Of a stretch of DNA of 18,810 bases, positions 1 to 7,184 are shown piece by piece; position 1 is the stretch's first letter, and every line of letters starts with the position of its first letter. Where the stretch lies: assembly GCA_013140465.1 (NCBI GenBank), contig JABFST010000058.1, positions 1 to 18,810 of the forward strand, written 5' to 3'. The translations under genes and the position numbers were made by a program. Source of the stretch: Methylococcaceae bacterium. GTDB taxonomy: Bacteria > Pseudomonadota > Gammaproteobacteria > Methylococcales > Methylomonadaceae. The notes beneath the pieces are model-generated. The model had not been told where the DNA came from and ran no database searches. It saw only the letters and a program-made list of their open reading frames with translations.

Positions 1-468
1 ATGCTCTGCCAATTCAATGGCTAACCGGGCAAGCCGCTCGGCAAAAAACGCCGCCAACGGTTGCGCCTTATAGCTGGGCCGGGTCATGACCACGATATGG
101 GCGTAATCAAACAGTTGTTGCCACTGGTGCCACTGGTGCAATTGATTGAACGCATCAGTGCCTATAAACAATAGCAAGGCGGTATCGGGATAATCTAGCC
201 GCAAAGACTTTAGCGTATCAACCATATACGATGCCCCTGGGCGGTTTAATTCGCGCAGGTCTATGTGTAATTGGGGTTGGTTTTGCAGGGCCAGTTGCAA
301 CATCTCTACCCGCATCGCGGCACTAGCGGCAGGTTGTTTGCGGTGCGGCGGCGTGGCACTGGGTATCAGGAGCAACTCGCTTAAGCCCAAGCATTCGCTG
401 ACTTCCACTGCGGCACGCAAATGTCCATAATGGATAGGGTCAAAAGTGCCGCCAAAAATGCCGATCAT
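1..468 (-). CDS. nadD: Nicotinate-nucleotide adenylyltransferase NadD (C-terminus beyond window edge)
   Basis: This gene adenylates nicotinate mononucleotide with ATP to give deamido-NAD, a late step of NAD synthesis in the cytoplasm. The reading frame is open from an ATG at 468 to the window edge (156 codons, no stop seen). It begins MIGIFGGTFDPIHYGHLR, the nucleotidyltransferase signature with the (H/T)xGH-type motif (here HYGH) that binds ATP phosphates. A later stretch reads LLFIGTDAFNQLHQWHQW, which fits the NadD substrate-binding region. Family members are usually a little over 200 residues, so roughly the last quarter is missing. The start codon directly follows the proA stop (TAA then ATG, no gap), so the two genes are almost certainly co-transcribed and translationally coupled. 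In Pseudomonas the order proA-nadD-rsfS is known, so rsfS would be expected just outside the window. Confidence 0.95.
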   Translation of the reverse strand, partial: MIGIFGGTFDPIHYGHLRAAVEVSECLGLSELLLIPSATPPHRKQPAASAAMRVEMLQLALQNQPQLHIDLRELNRPGASYMVDTLKSLRLDYPDTALLLFIGTDAFNQLHQWHQWQQLFDYAHIVVMTRPSYKAQPLAAFFAERLARLAIELAEH

Positions 469-1725
469 TTATTGCCTGATATGCCCATCGCCCAACACGA
501 TGTATTTTAATGAGGTCAAGCCCAATAAGCCGACGGGGCCACGCGCGTGCAGTTTATCGGTGCTGATGCCTATTTCTGCGCCTAAGCCATATTCAAAGCC
601 ATCGGCAAAACGTGTGGAGGCGTTGACCATCACCGAGCTGGAATCAATTTCACGCAAAAACCGCCGGGCTTTGCTGTAATCTTCAGTCACAATCGCTTCT
701 GTATGGCTAGAGCTGTAGTGGTTGATATGGGCTATCGCCTCATCCAAACCCTTGACGATTTTTATGGATAAGATAGGCGCCAAATATTCGGTATGCCAAT
801 CTTCTTCGGTGGCGCGTGTAGATGCTGGCACTAAGGAGCAGGTTTTCGCGCAACCGCGCAACACCACGCCTTTGCTGAGGTAAATCTCCGCCAACAGCGG
901 CAACACCGTGGCGGCTATGCTTTCTGCGACCAATAAGGTTTCCATTGCATTGCACACGCCGTAGCGGTGGGTTTTGGCGTTGTCGGCTATCCTAATGGCT
1001 TTGTCCACATCGGCATCGTCGTCAATATATACATGGCAGATACCGTCGAGATGTTTGATGACGGGAATCGTCGCTTCTTTGCTGATGCGTTCTATCAGGC
1101 TTTTGCCGCCGCGCGGGACGATGACATCAACGTATTGTTGCAAGGTGATGAGTTCACCGACCGCCGCGCGATCTGCCGTGGCGACTATTTGCACGGCATC
1201 GGTGGGCAAGCCAGCGGCTGTTAGGCCATCGGCAATACACGCGGCAATGGCTTGGTTGGAATGGATGGCTTCTGAGCCGCCGCGTAAAATACAGGCGTTG
1301 CCGGACTTTAAGCATAAGGCCGCCGCATCGACCGTGACATTGGGGCGCGATTCGTAAATGATGCCTATCACGCCTAAAGGCACGCGCATTTGCCCGACTT
1401 GTATGCCTGAAGGCCGATAGCTTAAACCGCTGATTTCGCCGACCGGATCCGGCAAGGCTGCAACTTGTTTTAAGCCTTCAATCATCGCCGCTATGCCTTT
1501 GGGCGTTAAGGCCAAGCGGTCTAAAGAAGCTGCATCCAAACCATTGAGCTTGCCTTGTTCCAAATCTTTTTGGTTTTCGCTGATGAGGTAGTCTTGCTTA
1601 GCCTCTAGCGCTTTAGCACAGGCCAGCAAGGCACTGTTCTTCTTGCTGGAATCGGTACGGCTGATTTCTCGGCCGGCGATACGGGCTTTAAGCCCCAAGT
1701 CTTGCATATAGGCTTTAATATCCAT
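469..1725 (-). CDS. proA: Glutamate-5-semialdehyde dehydrogenase (gamma-glutamyl phosphate reductase) ProA
   Basis: ProA reduces gamma-glutamyl phosphate with NADPH to glutamate-5-semialdehyde, the second step of proline synthesis. The frame is open from an ATG at 1761 (430 residues), but I prefer the ATG at 1725 (418 residues): this matches the usual family length of about 417-420, and the peptide [15 protein letters not shown] is a typical ProA beginning. A perfect TATAAT overlaps the upstream ATG at 1761, which also argues that translation begins inside. Visible family blocks are the NADP-binding stretch [15 protein letters not shown], the catalytic cysteine in [11 protein letters not shown], and the C-terminal [21 protein letters not shown]. 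It is followed without a gap by nadD. No truncation or missing key residue is seen. Confidence 0.96.
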   Translation of the reverse strand: MDIKAYMQDLGLKARIAGREISRTDSSKKNSALLACAKALEAKQDYLISENQKDLEQGKLNGLDAASLDRLALTPKGIAAMIEGLKQVAALPDPVGEISGLSYRPSGIQVGQMRVPLGVIGIIYESRPNVTVDAAALCLKSGNACILRGGSEAIHSNQAIAACIADGLTAAGLPTDAVQIVATADRAAVGELITLQQYVDVIVPRGGKSLIERISKEATIPVIKHLDGICHVYIDDDADVDKAIRIADNAKTHRYGVCNAMETLLVAESIAATVLPLLAEIYLSKGVVLRGCAKTCSLVPASTRATEEDWHTEYLAPILSIKIVKGLDEAIAHINHYSSSHTEAIVTEDYSKARRFLREIDSSSVMVNASTRFADGFEYGLGAEIGISTDKLHARGPVGLLGLTSLKYIVLGDGHIRQ

Positions 1726-1759
1726 ACGGTGTTTGCTCACGGGATGACAGAAGGCGGTC

Positions 1760-1789
1760 ATTATAGCGGTAAGGCTAGGGCTTTAACAG
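1760..1789 (-). promoter_or_regulatory. Candidate sigma70-type promoter for proA-nadD
   Basis: On the minus strand a perfect -10 box TATAAT lies at 1765-1760, with a weak -35 candidate TGTTAA at 1788-1783, 17 bases upstream. It sits about 35 bases before the preferred proA ATG at 1725 and overlaps the alternative ATG at 1761. The -35 box is poor, so the call rests mainly on the -10 box and its placement. Confidence 0.35.
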
Positions 1790-1809
1790 GCTTTAAAGGA
1801 CAGCCCTAG
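1775..1809 (-). terminator. Hairpin between the flavin-reductase-like gene and proA
   Basis: CTAGGGCTTTAA (1775-1786) can pair with TTAAAG (1793-1798) and CCCTAG (1804-1809), leaving a 6-base loop and a 5-base bulge on one side. It begins 17 bases past the stop of the upstream minus-strand gene, where a terminator would be expected. No run of T follows on the minus strand, so it may be a poor intrinsic terminator or an RNA-processing hairpin, and it overlaps the proposed proA promoter. Confidence 0.35.
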
Positions 1810-1825
1810 GCATGTCCCGCAGCGA

Positions 1826-2311
1826 TTAATTATCAGCCAATTGCCGATACGCGCCGCTAAAATATATTAACGGATCGCCTTCCCGACACACCGCTGCCTG
1901 CACTTCGCCAATAATCAACCAGTGCGTGCCTGCCAAGACTTTATCGACAACCGTACACTCTAATGTCATCAAGGTATCGTTTAATATCGGCGCACCGGTC
2001 AGGCCCGCTTGCCAATCATTGTCGGCAAAGCGCTGTTCTTGGCTGCTGCCACCCGCAAACTGGTTGGACAATTGTTGTTGCGTAGATTTTAAAACATTGA
2101 CGGCAAAGCACTGGCTTTCGGCGATACCTAAACCGGTATCCGCCGCTTCATTAATGCACACCAAAACTTGTGGCGGATTGGCAGAAACACTGGAAAAAGC
2201 CGTTACGGTCATGCCCTGCACACCAAATTGTGCCGATTGCGTGGTGACTACGGCAACACTGCTGCCCCACAATTGCAACGCTTTTTTAAAATCATCAACA
2301 CTCACTGCCAT
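1826..2311 (-). CDS. Flavin reductase-like domain protein (HpaC/FMN-binding split-barrel type)
   Basis: This 161-residue protein fits the flavin reductase-like (FMN-binding split barrel) family, whose members use NAD(P)H to reduce FMN or FAD, often for a partner monooxygenase. Visible family features are the N-terminal LWGSSVAVVTTQ strand, the conserved FSSVSANPPQVLVCIN block (compare the usual S-S-V-S-x-x-P-P), the central FAVNVLKSTQQQLSNQFAG segment and the C-terminal GTHWLIIGEVQAAV. The length is normal for the reductase component alone. A good ribosome binding site TGGAG (2322-2318) lies 6 bases before the ATG. No monooxygenase gene is next to it, so its partner and exact substrate are unknown. 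The next upstream gene on the same strand (VOC protein) is about 106 bases away and may be in the same transcript. Confidence 0.85.
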   Translation of the reverse strand: MAVSVDDFKKALQLWGSSVAVVTTQSAQFGVQGMTVTAFSSVSANPPQVLVCINEAADTGLGIAESQCFAVNVLKSTQQQLSNQFAGGSSQEQRFADNDWQAGLTGAPILNDTLMTLECTVVDKVLAGTHWLIIGEVQAAVCREGDPLIYFSGAYRQLADN

Positions 2312-2417
2312 AGGTTACTCCAACTAAATTAAGGATAATGACCGTCCATTTTGGCAAAAAAGTCAGTCTGGGGATTAGGCCAGCTTAGCGGCACGGTATG
2401 AAGGGATACGCCACGAA

Positions 2418-2795
2418 TTATTGGACGAGTTCTATCAGCTCTATGGCATTGCCGTCTGGATCACGGCAAAACATTGCCCGTCGGCCTGAGATGCTCATCG
2501 TATACGCCACACCTGCTTGGCTTAAGGCATCTTGGACAGGCTGTAAAGCCAATACGTTTAAGGCGACATGGCGGTCACGCCCGCCATGTACGGGGCGGCC
2601 TGTGGTGGGGTCTGGATTAGTCAATTCCAACAAATGCAATTGCTGGCTGCCTAGCTGTAGCCATGCGCCAGGAAAACCCAAATCAGGGCGTTCGGTTTGT
2701 TGCAAGCCTAAAATGTTGCAATAAAACACCAACGCTTGCTCGGTATTGGCAACAATCAGGCTGGCGTGGTTTAAGGACACTATGTTTGTGGACAT
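2418..2795 (-). CDS. VOC superfamily (glyoxalase/dioxygenase fold) protein
   Basis: The 125-residue product is a single vicinal-oxygen-chelate domain with two beta-alpha-beta-beta-beta modules. The first starts at LNHASLIVANTEQALVFYCN (His10, a usual metal ligand) and the second at RHVALNVLALQPVQDALSQ (His76). The module ends with FCRDPDGNAIELIEL, where Glu119 is in the usual position of the last metal ligand and the R-D-P-D-G-N turn is a family hallmark. Such proteins act as metal-dependent isomerases, dioxygenases or resistance thiol transferases; the sequence does not tell which. It is short but complete. A TATAAT box (2834-2829) stands 33 bases before the ATG at 2795. Confidence 0.88.
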   Translation of the reverse strand: MSTNIVSLNHASLIVANTEQALVFYCNILGLQQTERPDLGFPGAWLQLGSQQLHLLELTNPDPTTGRPVHGGRDRHVALNVLALQPVQDALSQAGVAYTMSISGRRAMFCRDPDGNAIELIELVQ

Positions 2796-2828
2796 GAATT
2801 CAATTAATCAGCTCTTTATCGGAAAGCA

Positions 2829-2857
2829 ATTATACCCGCTCAAGCCCCACTAAAACA
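2829..2857 (-). promoter_or_regulatory. Candidate promoter for the VOC gene
   Basis: On the minus strand a perfect TATAAT lies at 2834-2829, with TGTTTT at 2857-2852, 17 bases upstream, as a weak -35 box. The spacing to the VOC start codon is natural for a short leader. Confidence 0.35.
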
Positions 2858-2931
2858 GCAAGCTTACAATACCGCTGTGGGTCTTAGGCGGTTTGACAGG
2901 ATTCTTAGGCCAATGTTTTCATCACGGCGGT

Positions 2932-2937
2932 TATAAT
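2932..2937 (+). promoter_or_regulatory. -10-like box before the orphan membrane gene
   Basis: A perfect TATAAT lies 60 bases before the ATG at 2998. No convincing -35 box is found 16-18 bases upstream; a TTGACA at 2893-2898 is 33 bases away and too distant to pair with it. This is a weak promoter call based on one box. Confidence 0.25.
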
Positions 2938-2997
2938 AGTGCGTTCACTTTACCTTTATCACCCTTATGACGTTTTTTTAAAATCGGGCTTTTTAAT

Positions 2998-3510
2998 ATG
3001 AGTTTATTAATCAACTATCTTTCGCTTTGCTGGTTTAGAAACAACCCCGTTGACATGGTGCCTTCCAGTTCGTTTATGTGGAAAACCGTGGCGTTCTACT
3101 TGGTTTCGGGGATTATCGTGGAAGGGCTGATTGCCGATCCAGCTGACGGCACACTTGAAGTGTCTTTGCGCACGATTATGGCGTTTAGCTCGATTAGCAC
3201 GCTACTGTTGGTGGTTAGAAAATGGCAGTATTTTAACCAGCTGTTTACCGCCATCTTTATTTGCGAAAACTTTATCATGACTTTGGCGACGATTACCGAA
3301 GCGGCCTATTTTTGGATGATTATGGTGCACCAAGAGTACGCCGAAGAAATTTCCATCGCCATAGGTGTCGTGTTGGTCGGCTGGTATATCGCTATTGTCA
3401 GTTACATTTTGCGGCAATTGCTGGAATCAACCATGAGTGTCAGCGTTATTTTGGCCTTTAGCTATTTTGTCCTCACCTACGGCATCCCTATGATGTTTAT
3501 GGATATGTAA
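2998..3510 (+). CDS. Multi-pass membrane protein of unknown function (170 aa)
   Basis: I do not recognise the family. The protein is very hydrophobic, with about four to five likely transmembrane segments near residues 28-46, 58-73, 82-110, 117-139 and 146-167. Charged residues are few and sit between them (for example R73-K75 and E113-E117). It starts MSLLINYLSLCWFRNNP. No signal peptide cleavage site or soluble domain is evident. The ribosome binding site is weak (an A/T-rich TTTTTAAT before ATG), so the start is chosen because the hydrophobic core begins soon after it and the TATAAT box lies upstream. It is followed by the dedA leader region and is probably transcribed separately from it. 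The hydrophobic pattern over the whole length supports a real gene; no function is proposed. Confidence 0.75.
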   Translation: MSLLINYLSLCWFRNNPVDMVPSSSFMWKTVAFYLVSGIIVEGLIADPADGTLEVSLRTIMAFSSISTLLLVVRKWQYFNQLFTAIFICENFIMTLATITEAAYFWMIMVHQEYAEEISIAIGVVLVGWYIAIVSYILRQLLESTMSVSVILAFSYFVLTYGIPMMFMDM

Positions 3511-3624
3511 GCTGGCCCACAAAACACCTGGCAGTTAGCTGGCGGATTTTATAATTGCCGCACAGCCGCAAAAAACACCTCAGGCCAGTTATGTGCAAGC
3601 GTCATCAGAACTTAAGCATATATC

Positions 3625-3633
3625 TGTTATAGT
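3625..3633 (+). promoter_or_regulatory. Extended -10 promoter candidate for the dedA leader
   Basis: TGTTATAGT matches the extended -10 form TGnTATAAT with one mismatch. A transcript starting near 3640 would carry the whole folded element at 3689-3774 and a leader of about 215 bases before the dedA ATG. The -35 region (around 3605-3610) is poor, which extended -10 promoters tolerate. Confidence 0.4.
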
Positions 3634-3688
3634 AAGCGCGGCTTAGCCACAGAAAAAACCTAAATAACTATTAAAATCAAGCAGAAAA

Positions 3689-3774
3689 CTGGGTTTGAGC
3701 CGTTAGGGGAGGAACTGACGTCACGACACCCAAGGCGGGCTGCTCACGCCCGCCTTAAGGTTGGCAAAACCCAG
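3689..3774 (+). ncRNA. Structured RNA leader, possible riboswitch, upstream of dedA
   Basis: The segment closes on itself: CTGGGTTT (3689-3696) pairs perfectly with AAACCCAG (3767-3774), and GCC (3699-3701) pairs with GGC (3763-3765). Inside are two further hairpins. One is GTTAG (3702-3706) with CTGAC (3715-3719), one G-U pair, around a purine-rich loop GGGAGGAA. The other is a perfect 9-base-pair stem AAGGCGGGC (3732-3740) with GCCCGCCTT (3748-3756), extended by ACC (3728-3730) with GGT (3759-3761). A joining stretch GTCACGAC (3720-3727) stays single-stranded. A closed junction with purine-rich loops in a long leader in front of a membrane transport-type gene is the typical look of a cis-regulatory RNA. 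I cannot assign it to a named class from memory; metal-ion classes such as yybP-ykoY or nhaA-I are the first to compare. The rest of 3511-3853 shows no coding potential that I trust. Confidence 0.55.
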
Positions 3775-3853
3775 CAATTCAGCAAGTTTCATTGAAGGGT
3801 CTTATAAAAATGATAACAATCAACACACTCTCAACAGGAAATTAAACATTATT

Positions 3854-4468
3854 ATGGAAGAATTATTTATCGGTTGGCTTAAGGAATATGGTTACGTTAT
3901 TTTATTCCTGTGGAGCATCTTAGAAGGGGAAATGGGGCTAATCATGGGGGGTATCTTGTCACACACAGGTGACATGCAATACTTCATGACCGTATTTGTC
4001 GCAGGTTTGGGGGGGTTTACAGGAGACCAATTCTATTTTTACATCGGTCGCTTTAACAAAGGCTTTATCCAACGCAAACTGCACAATCAGCGCCGCAAGT
4101 TTGCAATTGCCCATTTATTGTTAAAAAAATACGGCTGGCCGATTATTTTTTTACAACGTTATATGTATGGGTTTAGGACGGTCATTCCTATGTCGATAGG
4201 CATCACCAAATACTCGGGGAAAAAATTTGCCTTGATAAACCTGCTTAGCGCATGGGTTTGGGCGGCAATTACGGTGACACCCGCGTATTATTTTGGCAAT
4301 GAAATTTTGGTGCTATTGGCATACGCCAAAGATCATTGGTATTTTGCCCTACCTTTAGCGGGCGGTTTCGCTTACGGGATTTACCGCTATTTTTCACAAG
4401 TGGAAAAAATGTTATTGGAAAAACGCGGCAATCGCCTACAAAACAATCTTTCCGCCAAACAACCCTAA
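3854..4468 (+). CDS. DedA-family (SNARE-associated/VTT domain) inner membrane protein
   Basis: DedA proteins are inner-membrane proteins of the VTT-domain family, linked to undecaprenyl-phosphate or phospholipid flipping and to proton-motive-force and drug/pH tolerance. From the ATG at 3854 the product has 204 residues, a normal size. Family motifs are the N-terminal acidic helix FLWSILEGEMG (Glu24, Glu26), the re-entrant segment GGFTGDQFYFYIGR (Asp58) and the downstream block FLQRYMYGFRTVIPMSIGITKYSG with conserved arginines 102 and 108. Hydrophobic helices follow at about 128-155 and 165-180, with a basic C-terminus. A frame extending upstream to a TTG at 3761 is rejected because it would begin inside the folded leader and adds non-conserved polar sequence. 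An AGGA (3836-3839) lies 14 bases before the ATG, which is long, so translation start efficiency may depend on leader folding. Confidence 0.88.
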   Translation: MEELFIGWLKEYGYVILFLWSILEGEMGLIMGGILSHTGDMQYFMTVFVAGLGGFTGDQFYFYIGRFNKGFIQRKLHNQRRKFAIAHLLLKKYGWPIIFLQRYMYGFRTVIPMSIGITKYSGKKFALINLLSAWVWAAITVTPAYYFGNEILVLLAYAKDHWYFALPLAGGFAYGIYRYFSQVEKMLLEKRGNRLQNNLSAKQP

Positions 4469-4478
4469 TCTTCCCTCA

Positions 4479-4506
4479 GTCCGGCTCGTTTTACCTTGGG
4501 CCGGAC
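4479..4506 (+). terminator. Hairpin after dedA
   Basis: GTCCGGC (4479-4485) pairs perfectly with GCCGGAC (4500-4506) around a 14-base loop, starting 10 bases past the dedA stop. There is no T-run after it, so it is a possible weak terminator only. Confidence 0.35.
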
Positions 4507-4549
4507 ACTCCCTCACTGTTTGGTTAAGTGAAGTTCCTACTACATGTAC

Positions 4550-4583
4550 GAGACTTTAGCCTCGACTACGCTGCTAAAGCCTC
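4550..4583. repeat. Intergenic inverted repeat (possible dispersed element)
   Basis: GAG-A-CTTTAGC (4550-4560) pairs with GCTAAAG-C-CTC (4573-4583) around a 12-base loop: seven pairs, one mismatch, three pairs. It lies between the convergent ends of dedA and the small membrane gene. The half-sites resemble short intergenic repeats that bacteria carry in many copies; only one full copy is visible here, so this is inferred. It may also act as a bidirectional terminator. Confidence 0.4.
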
Positions 4584-4691
4584 TCCCACAAAACTTTAAA
4601 ATCAACAACTTAAAAAGAAAGTTCGCTTTTGGACGGGGCTTTTCAAAATACTTTCCTAGCTCGTAAGCGCAATATTAACCCCAAATGGCTA

Positions 4692-4871
4692 TCATTCTTG
4701 CGTCTTAGGCTTAGGTGGTTTAGGGTCTGAGGCCAACAACAGCAGCACGCCCATCACAGGGGTCAGTAATAATGATGAAAAAAAGTAGCCCCAGAACCCT
4801 AATTTTCTATGAACGCCTAAAAAACCAAGCAGCAAAGCCGCACTAAAATATGGAATCGAATAGTTGAGCAT
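4692..4871 (-). CDS. Small two-helix membrane protein (59 aa), last gene of the exporter operon
   Basis: A short frame begins ATG at 4871, nine bases after the stop of the large lipoprotein gene, and ends TGA at 4692. The product starts MLNYSIPYFSAALLLGFLG, has a central RKLGFWGYFFSSLLLTP, and ends with a Pro/Lys-rich tail (DPKPPKPKTQE). Two hydrophobic helices are likely at residues about 5-20 and 26-47. The central pattern (basic residues, G-F-W-G, then S-L-L-L-x-P-x-x-G) is like many small bacterial membrane proteins of unknown function. A modest AAGAG sits about 8 bases before the ATG. The tight spacing to the upstream gene and the sensible hydrophobic pattern support a real gene, though it is below common annotation length limits. 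Confidence 0.68.
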   Translation of the reverse strand: MLNYSIPYFSAALLLGFLGVHRKLGFWGYFFSSLLLTPVMGVLLLLASDPKPPKPKTQE

Positions 4872-4880
4872 AGTCGTCTC

Positions 4881-7184
4881 TTAAGGTTTAGGTGAATCGG
4901 TAGGCACTAACGGACCGGCCGCCACAGGTTTAGGCTGAAATTGCGAAAAAATAATCTCAATCGTATCATTTTTCTTGGCATTAGCCGCAATTGTAGCTGC
5001 CCTAGCCTTTTCTGCCGCAGCCTTGGCCTTTTCTGCCGACTTGGCTTTGTTAGCGTCTGTTTTGGTTTTGTCTACCGCCGTTTCGACTGCCAGCGGCACA
5101 TTGTCGGTTTCAAGCGTGGTCATTTCCAGCTGATCTACTGGAATTTTCTTCTGCTGTAAATAATCCGCAATCGTCAGCAGTTGGTTTTGGGAAACCGCAG
5201 CATTCTTTTGGGTGGCATACCCAATCAGCTGTACTTTCTTTAGCAAGGCCAAGTTACGGTTCACCAACAGGCCATCAAGCAAAGCTATCCCATCAGGTGT
5301 CATGCTTATTTGGTGCGGAGCAAAAAAGAAGGCATTGGGTTTTTGTGTGGTGGTGACATCCATCACTTCACAGCCTTGTTGCGCCATAACCACTCCTTGG
5401 GGTGATTTTAAGCACATATCCTGATAGTCCAACACCCCATCCATATCCTTATCGACCGGACAACCTGCTTCTGTCACCCCCAGCTTAATCTCTTCAGGCG
5501 TATTGGTACGGCAAGTATCAAGATAATCGGGTACAGTGTCCGCATCGCTGTCCAACGGACATCCCAATTGTTTGCCCGTAAGATTAACGCCATAAGCCAA
5601 TTCGGCGGTGGTGTTTTTAGGGCATAAATCCGCGAGATTGGCAATCGTATCGCCATCAATGTCGTCATCGACATAATCGGCAGCACCGTCTTTGTCACTA
5701 TCGTTAGGACAACCGCCAGGATCGACACCATGCGCAGTTTCACGCTTAGTATTGGCTGAACAACTGTCTTTAAAGTCGGGTACATCGTCTTCGTCGGTAT
5801 CAACAGGACAACCCTTGTTAGCACCTTGCACGCGCACGCCTTTAACTTTTTCGGCATCTGTCGAATCAGGACAGGCATCAACATTGTCAGGAATGGTGTC
5901 GTGGTCGCGGTCTATATCATTACATTCGGGGATATTGACTGTCTCGGAGGCCTTAACATTACTGGCCTGCTCATAAACAAAATCATGCTTAAGCAAATGC
6001 TTAAAGAACAGTGCTTTGTTCTTAAGATCACCGTTAGGTTTAAATTCATATTTGCCGGCAATGTGCTGGCAAGGATCCATGTAACGCAATGCCGTCGCAA
6101 TTTCTACAGGAATCGTCGATTGCGCCAGTTGTATGGCATGGGCCAACACCACTACGGTATCGTAACCTAATGTAGACACATAATCGGGCTGTTCGTCCAA
6201 GCCATATTCGTTTTTATAACGCTTGACAAAGTCTTGGCCTTTGGGCGATGACGCATTAAATAAGGTAGGAATAGCGGATTTTTGGATGTCTTTGGCATTT
6301 TCCCATTGGCTGACTTGGGTCAAAAAAGGTTTGGTATCCAAGGCTTCACCGCCGATAAAAGCCTGTTTTACGCCCATGCTCCGGCTTTGCTCGTACACTT
6401 TTGCCGACAGTTCTCCACTGCTGGTGGCAATAAAAACGGCATCAAGCTTTTGCACGTTTTTCAAGTCGATAATCAGGTCAATAATATTCACGACGTTATC
6501 AAAAAATGACCGCCGGAACACAATATTGGCGGCATGTTTATCCACGGCGTAGGTGGAGAATGCCTCGGCCAATTCGGTCGATGAATTGTCGCGGCTATGT
6601 AAGATGGCTATGTTTTTATAGCCTTTTTGTGCGGCATAATTGGCAACTTGCATCGCCGTATCATCATTGGCAAGCAAGGTGCGGAAGGTGTAATCAAAAT
6701 TATGCCCCGTCAATTTCGAGTATCTGGCGACGGGCGACAAAAACAGTATCCCTGAATTTTGATAAATCACCGATGCCAGCAAGGCTATCGGCGAAGAGCT
6801 ATGGCCTATTACCGCCACCAAATTCGAGTTGGCGGCAAAAGAATTGGCTATATCCAGTATGGCCTTTTGGCGTTCAGCGACTGACAGGTTAGGATCCTCA
6901 TAAGCGGATTCACCGTCATTGATAATAATTTCCAAGGGGCTGTCCAATACGCCGCCTTTTTGGTTGATTTCCTTAACCGCCAAATTGACGCCTCTTAGAA
7001 AACCATCCCCTTCGGTAGCCGAACGCCAAGACACCCCAACAACAATTGGATCGCCGTCTTGGCTTTCGCTGGCGATTTGGGTGCGCTCGTTTTTGGCCTC
7101 GTCATAAGACGGGTCCAAACATCCCGCCAAGGCCAAGCCCAATAATAGTATTGAGGGCAGCTTCAGCCGATTAACGCGGTTCAT
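4881..7184 (-). CDS. Lipoprotein: type I periplasmic-binding domain, thrombospondin type 3 repeats, degenerate OmpA-like tail
   Basis: A 767-residue lipoprotein. Residues 1-22 form a lipoprotein signal with a clear lipobox L-A-G-C (Cys22); the next residue is Leu, so sorting to the outer membrane is expected by the usual rule. Residues about 45-400 are a Leu/Ile/Val-binding-type periplasmic domain (DPIVVGVSWRS, FLRGVNLAVKEINQKGG, LVAVIGHSSS, GYKNIAILHS, AFIGGEALD). Residues about 422-600 hold five calcium-type acidic repeats of D-x-D-x-D-x-x-x-D form with cysteines (near 424, 462, 495, 545, 578), as in thrombospondin type 3 repeats. Residues about 615-750 resemble a weak OmpA-like domain (LLKKVQLIGYATQ, NQLLTIADYLQQKKIP) interrupted by an Ala/Lys-rich helix (705-738). 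It overlaps the SPFH gene by 14 bases. The likely role is ligand binding or envelope anchoring; the ligand is unknown. Confidence 0.85.
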   Translation of the reverse strand: MNRVNRLKLPSILLLGLALAGCLDPSYDEAKNERTQIASESQDGDPIVVGVSWRSATEGDGFLRGVNLAVKEINQKGGVLDSPLEIIINDGESAYEDPNLSVAERQKAILDIANSFAANSNLVAVIGHSSSPIALLASVIYQNSGILFLSPVARYSKLTGHNFDYTFRTLLANDDTAMQVANYAAQKGYKNIAILHSRDNSSTELAEAFSTYAVDKHAANIVFRRSFFDNVVNIIDLIIDLKNVQKLDAVFIATSSGELSAKVYEQSRSMGVKQAFIGGEALDTKPFLTQVSQWENAKDIQKSAIPTLFNASSPKGQDFVKRYKNEYGLDEQPDYVSTLGYDTVVVLAHAIQLAQSTIPVEIATALRYMDPCQHIAGKYEFKPNGDLKNKALFFKHLLKHDFVYEQASNVKASETVNIPECNDIDRDHDTIPDNVDACPDSTDAEKVKGVRVQGANKGCPVDTDEDDVPDFKDSCSANTKRETAHGVDPGGCPNDSDKDGAADYVDDDIDGDTIANLADLCPKNTTAELAYGVNLTGKQLGCPLDSDADTVPDYLDTCRTNTPEEIKLGVTEAGCPVDKDMDGVLDYQDMCLKSPQGVVMAQQGCEVMDVTTTQKPNAFFFAPHQISMTPDGIALLDGLLVNRNLALLKKVQLIGYATQKNAAVSQNQLLTIADYLQQKKIPVDQLEMTTLETDNVPLAVETAVDKTKTDANKAKSAEKAKAAAEKARAATIAANAKKNDTIEIIFSQFQPKPVAAGPLVPTDSPKP

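Noticed and set aside
1726..1761. proA start at the ATG at 1761
   Set aside because: The ATG overlaps a perfect TATAAT box, and the 12 extra residues are not part of the usual ProA start.
2893..2937. TTGACA at 2893 paired with TATAAT at 2932 as one promoter
   Set aside because: The 33-base spacing is far outside the 16-18 bases needed.
3761..3853. N-terminal extension of the DedA protein from a TTG at 3761
   Set aside because: It would start inside the paired 3' part of the folded leader, adds polar non-conserved residues, and the ATG at 3854 gives a normal family length.
5474..5884. Long out-of-frame reading frames inside the acidic repeat part of the lipoprotein gene
   Set aside because: They are by-products of the repetitive Asp codons of the real gene; their proteins have no domain.
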